A stretch of 21,788 nt of DNA, from positions 1 through 21,788 of IMG/VR virus record IMGVR_UViG_3300017950_000077; one strand, given 5' to 3'. This DNA comes from a virus. Each line of letters begins with the position of its first letter. Positions within the stretch are counted from its first letter, which is position 1. The notes beneath the pieces are model-generated. The model had not been told where the DNA came from. It worked only from the letters and a program-made list of their open reading frames with translations, and did not search any database. Positions 16,206 through 21,788 of this stretch are shown here, in pieces. The position numbers and the translations under genes are program-made.

Positions 16206-17618
16206 ATGGGAGCATACGAAAATCCACAAACAGTTATAGCTGATACCTCTTCTGCCTGGACAAATATGTCTAAGGCTATTGCTAATAATACCGTAAGTTT
16301 TTTAGAAAAGCAAAGCGCCGTAAGAAATGCTGAAATTAAAAAACAGCAAGAAGCGGATGTCGCTTTAGCTAATAAACTTGTTGACTCTAGAGAAAAAGCT
16401 AGTAGGGAATTAAATAAAGTTGAAGCAAATAAAAAAGAAAGAGAATTATATATGAGTGTCTTAGATGATAACTTTATATATTCTCAAGCAATTGTTAATG
16501 CAAAATCCACAGAAGAAAGAAAGATTGCTCTTCAGGATTATGATTCTACTCAAAAAAAATTAAATAGTATATTAGATTTTGCAAAAAATAGACCACAATT
16601 TGAAGAATATTTTGAATCAAATAATAATTTAACGGCCAGAGGTGAAGAGGGTGGATGGTCTATAGAAGGTGGATTTCAAAATTATAAAGATTTTATTGAT
16701 TACGGTACAGGTTGGACTTCTGGTTTGTCAGCTACAGATTATGGATTTGACGAAAATAACAATTTAACATTAATAATAGCAGACCCTTTAGGTATAAATG
16801 TGCCAAAATCATTTAATGCTGCAGAATTTTTAACCACAACCCCTCCTACAACACCTAAAATTACTGAGTATACAAAAAAGAAACTTATAGATAAGGGTAT
16901 ACTTAATCCCAAAGATACTAGTAAATTATCAGATGAATATAATAAAATGCCAAGGGAGCAATTAGAAGCTTTAGTAGCTGCAGAAATTTTAAGTCCTGTA
17001 GCGGAGGGTGTTTTAACCAATCCAGATGATACACAAAGTATATGGGCTAATGTTTTAAAAGGTAAAGATAGATTAGGTTATCCTCCAGCTGGTAGTAAGA
17101 ATTTTCCAATTGAAGGATCACCATTTACTAAAGATAGTTATGAAGCTTTTCTTAATACTTTTCAAGATTGGGGATTAAGAAATTTATTACCTAAAAATCA
17201 TATAGTACCCAAGGAGCCAGTTAAAGAAAGAGCTGAAACAGCGCAAGAAATTTCAGAAGAAAAATTTAACAATTATATAGACAACTTAGATACTTCGTGG
17301 ACTGAGGTTACAGGAGAAGCGGCTTCGTTTGATCCTAAAACAAATATGCTTACTGTAGCAGTAGAAATGCAAGATGCGGATGGTAACATGGTTACAACCC
17401 CTGAGTTGTATGATTTAAGTCAGCCAGGCCAATTTAGTAATTATATTAGGCTATTATTAGATAAGTCTCCCGATTTAGGCAATGACATTAAAAGTAGAGA
17501 AATAAAAAGAAATATATTAGAAAAGGCTAAAGCTGAAGAAAGTAAATATCTTGCTAAACCGATTGAAGATTATAAAGGTTTTGAAGATTATCTAACTGGT
17601 CAAATTAAAACGGACTAA
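16206..17618 (+). CDS. Putative internal virion protein, 470 residues
   Basis: I do not recognise a named family. The N-terminal 100 residues are an Ala/Lys/Glu-rich helical region (SFLEKQSAVRNAEIKKQQEA, then a Glu/Lys-rich run) that could be coiled coil. Residues about 140-180 are Gly/Trp/Tyr-rich (GGWSIEGGFQNYKDFIDYG, TGWTSGLSATDYG). Residues about 205-290 are Thr/Pro-rich then helical (TPPTTPKITEYTKKK). The C-terminal part has TGEAASFDPKTNMLTVAVEM and ends in a helical segment with GFEDYLTG. There is no membrane segment. It lies between the pore-type ejection protein and the giant protein, 3 bases before the latter, and the three genes form a tight block, so a structural or ejected internal protein (analogous in place to T7 gp15) is the likeliest role. 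This is inference from context only. Confidence 0.5.
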   Translation: MGAYENPQTVIADTSSAWTNMSKAIANNTVSFLEKQSAVRNAEIKKQQEADVALANKLVDSREKASRELNKVEANKKERELYMSVLDDNFIYSQAIVNAKSTEERKIALQDYDSTQKKLNSILDFAKNRPQFEEYFESNNNLTARGEEGGWSIEGGFQNYKDFIDYGTGWTSGLSATDYGFDENNNLTLIIADPLGINVPKSFNAAEFLTTTPPTTPKITEYTKKKLIDKGILNPKDTSKLSDEYNKMPREQLEALVAAEILSPVAEGVLTNPDDTQSIWANVLKGKDRLGYPPAGSKNFPIEGSPFTKDSYEAFLNTFQDWGLRNLLPKNHIVPKEPVKERAETAQEISEEKFNNYIDNLDTSWTEVTGEAASFDPKTNMLTVAVEMQDADGNMVTTPELYDLSQPGQFSNYIRLLLDKSPDLGNDIKSREIKRNILEKAKAEESKYLAKPIEDYKGFEDYLTGQIKTD

Positions 17619-17621
17619 AAC

Positions 17622-20600
17622 ATGTTTAAAAAATTAAATCATAACGGCAATAATTTTGAATTTCCTGATAACGAAAAAGGAAAAAAAGATTACGAAGCTT
17701 TTATTGCCAAATTTCCAGATGCTATAGAGGTAGCAATTACACCCGATCCCGATGAAGAGGGAAAGAAAATCCCTTCACAGGAGATAAAGAGTGCGCCTGT
17801 GGAGGAAAGTGTAGCACTCGAACCTACCGTTACGGAATCAGTATCGGAAGATATTTCTTTGGATTCACAAAAAATAGATAATAGTCCTGAAGCTATATTT
17901 AAAAGAAGAAAGCAAAATGCATTAGATCAAGCAAAGATTTCTAGCCAGCCTATTGAATTGGAAGAGGTTGTTGTAACATTTGATCCTTCAGATAGAAAAC
18001 CTGAAGATTTAATAGATGATATTACAAAAATTGATAATAGAATAAAGACTATAGCTGGGGATGATATGCAAATAGACGCATTAGATTCTTCAAAAAGAAT
18101 AAAAGAATATTCAACCCTTATAAATAGAAGAAAAGAAATAAATGATAACTTAAGGAATAAACTTAAAGAAGAAGGTAGTGCAAAATCTTTATTAAGATCA
18201 TTAAAAAAGGGAGATAAAGCTTTAGGTGAATATCTATTATCAGTACCCTCTTTTATTTATGAAATAGGGTCCTTAGTGAGTGATCCTATTAATAGAGCTT
18301 TAGGGTTGCCTGAAACAGATTTAACAAAATTTGAAGAATCTATAGGAACAAGGTCTTTATTGGATTCTTTAATAGATGAGCAAAATAAGTTAGGCAAAAT
18401 ACAAGAGGAATATAAAGACTTAAATAATATAGAAGGGGGCATTGGAGAAAATTTTTCTAAAGGTAATATTAGCGAAGGCTTTTACCTATTAGGGGAAACG
18501 TTAGCTGAATCCGCTCCCGTAAGTTTATCTTTAATGTTTGGCGGAGCCGCTGGTTTATCAAGGACAGCATTAACCTTAGGGGGAGGTGTTCCTTTGGCTG
18601 CTGGGGAAATGAGAACTCAGCAAGAAGAATATCCTGAACAAGAAAAAGCAGAAATGCTTTTAAAATCAGCTTTAATTGGTTTATCAGAAGGGTTTTTTGA
18701 AGGAGTATTCGGTAGTGGGGCCATTGGTAAAACATATAAAAATATTATTGCTAAAGAGGGCATTGAACAAGGAACTAAAACTTTTAAAAATGGAATTATC
18801 TCAATGTACGAAGGTGCATTGCAAAAATTTGGTGTTCCTGTTGCAGTTGTTTCTGGGGGATTAGAAGAAGTGGGGACTCAAATAACCCAAAATTTAGTTA
18901 ATGGAAAACCTTTTAATGAAGGTGTTACAGACGCGTTTTTAGCTGGTGTTGGAGGCGGTGGATTATACGGGGCACCTGTTAATTTAGCAAAAGGAGTTGA
19001 ACTAGGGGGCAATCTAATACAAGAAATAAAAGTAAATGCTGAAATAAAACCAACAGAATATACAAATATTTCTTATGCATTTGACCCTGTAGAAAAAACT
19101 ACTGAAACACAAATAAAATTATCTCAATTAAAAAATTCGGATAAAGTGTTGCAAAGAAGTGTAGACTCTGAAATTAAAAAAGGAAATATTACACAAGAAC
19201 AAGGTGATGCTATAAAATTAAATTTTAGAGATACTCAATCCGCTGTTAATCAAATAAAACCATTAAAATTAGTTGAACAAGATCAAGCAATTGCTGTTCA
19301 ATTAATGAAGGAGAAAAAACAATTAAAAAATCAAATTGAGCAAGTAGGGGAACCAAGTTTAACTACTGAACAGTCTGATAGAATAAAACAGATTGATGAA
19401 GATTTAAAAGGGATTGGCTCAAAAGCTGTAACTCAACAAGTTGAAAAAATAAGAGAGGCAGCTAAAGATATTACAGATTTAGATATTCAAGAATTTGCTA
19501 CTACAGCAGAAACAGAAGCTTTTTTAAGTGAACAAGACCAAGATATTAAAGCATCGGCTCAACAAGGATTTATAATCCAAAATAAAGATGGAAAGCAAAC
19601 TATTGTAATAAATAGAGAAATTGCGGATAAAGAAATAGCGGTGGCGGCGCCTGCGCATGAATTTTTGCATGCTATTTTATACAAAACCGTAAAAGATTCT
19701 CCAGCTACAGCTTTGCAGTTAGGTAATTCTTTAATGGAATATATTAGCAAGATTGATATAAACCAAGTTAAAGATAGTAATTTTGCGCAAAGACTTCAAC
19801 AATATCAAGATCAACCTACTGAAGTCCAAGCTGAAGAAGCTCTTACACTATTTTCCGATGCTATCCTAACTGGAGATATAAAATTTAAAGAAAACATTTT
19901 TACTAAACTTCGCGATGTAATTTCAAAAATACTACAAGTTGGTGGAGTTAAAGCTAGATTTGATACAGGAAGAGATGTATATAATTTTATTAGAGATTAT
20001 AATAAAAATATACAAGAAGGTAAATTAACTAGCCAACAAATAAAAACAGCTGAAGAAGGAGTTAAATTAGATATTCAAGATCAAGCAGTTAAACAAGCTG
20101 AAACAGTAATTAAAGAATCAAGATCTGAAGAAGCTTCTAATAAAGTTCAAGAAATATATGAACAAAAAGGTATTAATGGTGCTTTAGATATAATAGAGCA
20201 GTTTAAACCTATAACTAATAAAATAGTAGATCAGCGTAAAAATGCACCAAACTTTGATAGGCAATTACTTACTGATGAAATTGAAACAGGTGCGGGTGGT
20301 ATACTTGATTTAATACAAGCGTATGATCCTGCTTCTAATGTTCCTTTAGCTGCATATATAAATAAATATCTTCCAGTAAGAGCTATAACTGCATCACGTA
20401 GAGTATTGGGTGAAGAGTTTATAGATGATATTACTGAATCTGTCCAAGTAGCTGCAGAGACTGCCCCTGAAGTAGAAATTGAAGTTGCAGAAACAAAACC
20501 TACAGAAAGATTAATTGAAGTTAAAAAACAAGTTTTTAATGAATCTAATCAAAAAGAATTTGAAGATATAGTGGCGGAAAAGTTACCTGAATTAACTCCA

Positions 20601-21788
20601 GATCAATTTACATTTAAAACATTGCCTAATTGGGCCAAACAAACACTTGCTAAAGAAATTGATATACCGGTTAAGAAATTTGAGGGATCTTCTAATTTTA
20701 CACAAGCAGAATTAAATAGAGTTATTTCATTTATAGAAAATAACATTGATACAGTTAGGAAAGCTTTGCCTGATGCTGCTGTATTAGAAGGCGCTCCAGT
20801 AAGCGAAGGATTAATAGGTACTGCTACTGGTGTGCCTAATAATTTATTAAAAGATACAAATTTATATACTAGACTCGAAAGAGGTACAAAGAAAGCGGGA
20901 TTAGTTCCTTTTCAAAAAAATAAAGGTATTGACAATAGGTCTGTCCTGAAAGCTATAGGTGTTATTGAAGGAACGAGAACTGCTGGCCCGAGGGATAAGC
21001 AAGCTCAAACAGCTAAGGGTATAATAAATGTTCTTGCTAAGTTTATAACAAATCAAGAAATACGTAAACAAGCTGATTTAACTCCTCAACAAAAAACTGA
21101 TATTGAAACTGGTAAAGGAAGCAGATTATTATTTTCTAGAGCTAAAAGTGATAAACCTTTTAAGGATAAATATAATTTAAAGTTATATAATTTAGAATCT
21201 ATTGAAGGTAGAAAGCAGTATTTAAATGATATAGAATTTATTTTATGGCCTGTTTATGGAGATGCTTTAAAGTCTGGCCAATTATATGGATTAGGAGCAG
21301 GGCAAAAAAATAAAATATTTATTAAAGAAATACAATCTTTGATTAAAAGACTAAAAAAAGAAAATCCTATAAATGCATTTAGTGTATCTACAGGTATGAG
21401 TAAACCTACCCAAGCACAGGGGTTTGGAAAATATGGAAATAATTATGAAGGACTTTTAAAATTAAAAGAAACAGGAGAATTAAGTGAAATAAATAGAATA
21501 AATTCTACCTTATGGGAGGAGTTCTGGGAAAAAACTAATATTCTTATTAAGAATAATCCTAAAGCAATAATTCCCGTATTGCAATTGCTACAAACAGCAA
21601 CAAATGATACTACACATATAAATAGAAGAGGGGCGCCACTAGTAGCAGTAGATTTAAATTTTACAAAATCTGGAAAATATGAACATGCCGTCCCCAATGT
21701 ACTTGCATATATGTATCTTTTAGATTCTATTTTAGACCCTAATTTAGATTTTAAAACAGAATTTAATTTTATTAAAGATAATTATAAA
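17622..21788 (+). CDS. Giant internal virion protein with HExxH site and sigma-region-2-like segment (3' partial)
   Basis: From ATG 17622, three bases after the previous stop, the frame stays open for 1389 codons to the window edge. Residues 1-110 are acidic and Glu/Pro/Ser-rich. Residues 287-325 are hydrophobic and Gly/Ala-rich (APVSLSLMFGGAAGLSR), as are 434-452 (GVTDAFLAGVGGGGLYGAP), after a conserved-looking GGLEEVGTQITQNLVNG (412-428). Residues 679-683 are HEFLH, a zinc-metalloprotease signature. Glu residues at 738-739 (QAEEALTLFSDAI) are candidate third ligands (gluzincin type), followed by GRDVYNFIRDYNKNIQ. Residues 893-930 (ILDLIQAYDPASNVPLAAYI, then RAITASRRVLG) resemble sigma-70 region 2. 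Residues 1194-1389 include TGMSKPTQAQGFG and KYEHAVPNVLA. I recall parts of this architecture from uncultured marine phages. It is probably packaged and ejected to process or remodel host targets; activity is inferred. Confidence 0.72.
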   Translation, partial: MFKKLNHNGNNFEFPDNEKGKKDYEAFIAKFPDAIEVAITPDPDEEGKKIPSQEIKSAPVEESVALEPTVTESVSEDISLDSQKIDNSPEAIFKRRKQNALDQAKISSQPIELEEVVVTFDPSDRKPEDLIDDITKIDNRIKTIAGDDMQIDALDSSKRIKEYSTLINRRKEINDNLRNKLKEEGSAKSLLRSLKKGDKALGEYLLSVPSFIYEIGSLVSDPINRALGLPETDLTKFEESIGTRSLLDSLIDEQNKLGKIQEEYKDLNNIEGGIGENFSKGNISEGFYLLGETLAESAPVSLSLMFGGAAGLSRTALTLGGGVPLAAGEMRTQQEEYPEQEKAEMLLKSALIGLSEGFFEGVFGSGAIGKTYKNIIAKEGIEQGTKTFKNGIISMYEGALQKFGVPVAVVSGGLEEVGTQITQNLVNGKPFNEGVTDAFLAGVGGGGLYGAPVNLAKGVELGGNLIQEIKVNAEIKPTEYTNISYAFDPVEKTTETQIKLSQLKNSDKVLQRSVDSEIKKGNITQEQGDAIKLNFRDTQSAVNQIKPLKLVEQDQAIAVQLMKEKKQLKNQIEQVGEPSLTTEQSDRIKQIDEDLKGIGSKAVTQQVEKIREAAKDITDLDIQEFATTAETEAFLSEQDQDIKASAQQGFIIQNKDGKQTIVINREIADKEIAVAAPAHEFLHAILYKTVKDSPATALQLGNSLMEYISKIDINQVKDSNFAQRLQQYQDQPTEVQAEEALTLFSDAILTGDIKFKENIFTKLRDVISKILQVGGVKARFDTGRDVYNFIRDYNKNIQEGKLTSQQIKTAEEGVKLDIQDQAVKQAETVIKESRSEEASNKVQEIYEQKGINGALDIIEQFKPITNKIVDQRKNAPNFDRQLLTDEIETGAGGILDLIQAYDPASNVPLAAYINKYLPVRAITASRRVLGEEFIDDITESVQVAAETAPEVEIEVAETKPTERLIEVKKQVFNESNQKEFEDIVAEKLPELTPDQFTFKTLPNWAKQTLAKEIDIPVKKFEGSSNFTQAELNRVISFIENNIDTVRKALPDAAVLEGAPVSEGLIGTATGVPNNLLKDTNLYTRLERGTKKAGLVPFQKNKGIDNRSVLKAIGVIEGTRTAGPRDKQAQTAKGIINVLAKFITNQEIRKQADLTPQQKTDIETGKGSRLLFSRAKSDKPFKDKYNLKLYNLESIEGRKQYLNDIEFILWPVYGDALKSGQLYGLGAGQKNKIFIKEIQSLIKRLKKENPINAFSVSTGMSKPTQAQGFGKYGNNYEGLLKLKETGELSEINRINSTLWEEFWEKTNILIKNNPKAIIPVLQLLQTATNDTTHINRRGAPLVAVDLNFTKSGKYEHAVPNVLAYMYLLDSILDPNLDFKTEFNFIKDNYK

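Noticed and set aside
18676-18864. Small + strand ORF of 62 codons inside the last region.
   Set aside because: It is in a different frame inside the 1389-codon giant gene and has no features of its own.
18257-19750. Several - strand ORFs of 60-90 codons in 18257-18735 and 19559-19750.
   Set aside because: They lie opposite the open giant frame, have no leader or recognisable domain, and arise easily opposite AT-rich coding DNA.

Overview
This window is a piece of a tailed-phage genome: the start of the virion (head, connector, tail and ejection) module. Every gene is on the + strand, gaps are mostly 0 to 40 bases, base composition is strongly AT-rich, and there are no tRNA, rRNA, CRISPR or transposon signals. 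The gene order (terminase large subunit, portal, scaffold-like protein, major capsid protein, small connector/ring proteins, a giant tail-nozzle protein, an acetyltransferase-like protein, Ala/Gly-rich ejection proteins, a very large internal virion protein) and the protein sizes fit a short-tailed (podovirus) phage of the crAss-like type or its marine relatives. No start codon has a convincing Shine-Dalgarno sequence; starts are preceded by A/T-rich leaders instead, as in Bacteroidota. A Bacteroidota host, possibly an aquatic flavobacterium, is therefore the best guess, but it is an inference.

Region by region: bases 2-1183 hold the C-terminal nuclease half of TerL, cut by the window edge. 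Bases 1188-6319 hold portal, scaffold-like protein and major capsid protein. A strong terminator-like hairpin follows the capsid gene. A gene for a 278-residue unknown protein sits alone between that hairpin and a second, 18-bp hairpin. Bases 7306-9261 hold two likely connector/ring proteins. Bases 9266-14999 hold the tail-nozzle ('muzzle' or 'stabilization') protein, apparently carried as two adjacent ORFs (1408 and 491 residues) instead of one, the first with an added immunoglobulin/cadherin-like domain and a long extra region. Bases 15036-17618 hold a GNAT-like protein, a pore-type ejection protein and a 470-residue putative internal protein.

Bases 17622-21788 form one uninterrupted reading frame of 1389 codons that runs off the window, so this stretch is coding, not empty. 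It encodes a giant putative ejected virion protein with Gly-rich hydrophobic segments, an HExxH metalloprotease-like site and, further on, a segment that resembles sigma-70 region 2. This last protein and the split nozzle gene are the most interesting objects here.

How the genes work together: scaffold and capsid protein assemble the procapsid on the portal; TerL packages DNA through the portal; the connector/ring proteins close the head and join it to the nozzle; the Ala/Gly-rich proteins and the giant protein are probably stored in the particle and delivered with the DNA. Of the 12 genes whose stop is inside the window, 11 end in TAA and one (capsid) in TAG; all reading frames are intact under the standard code.
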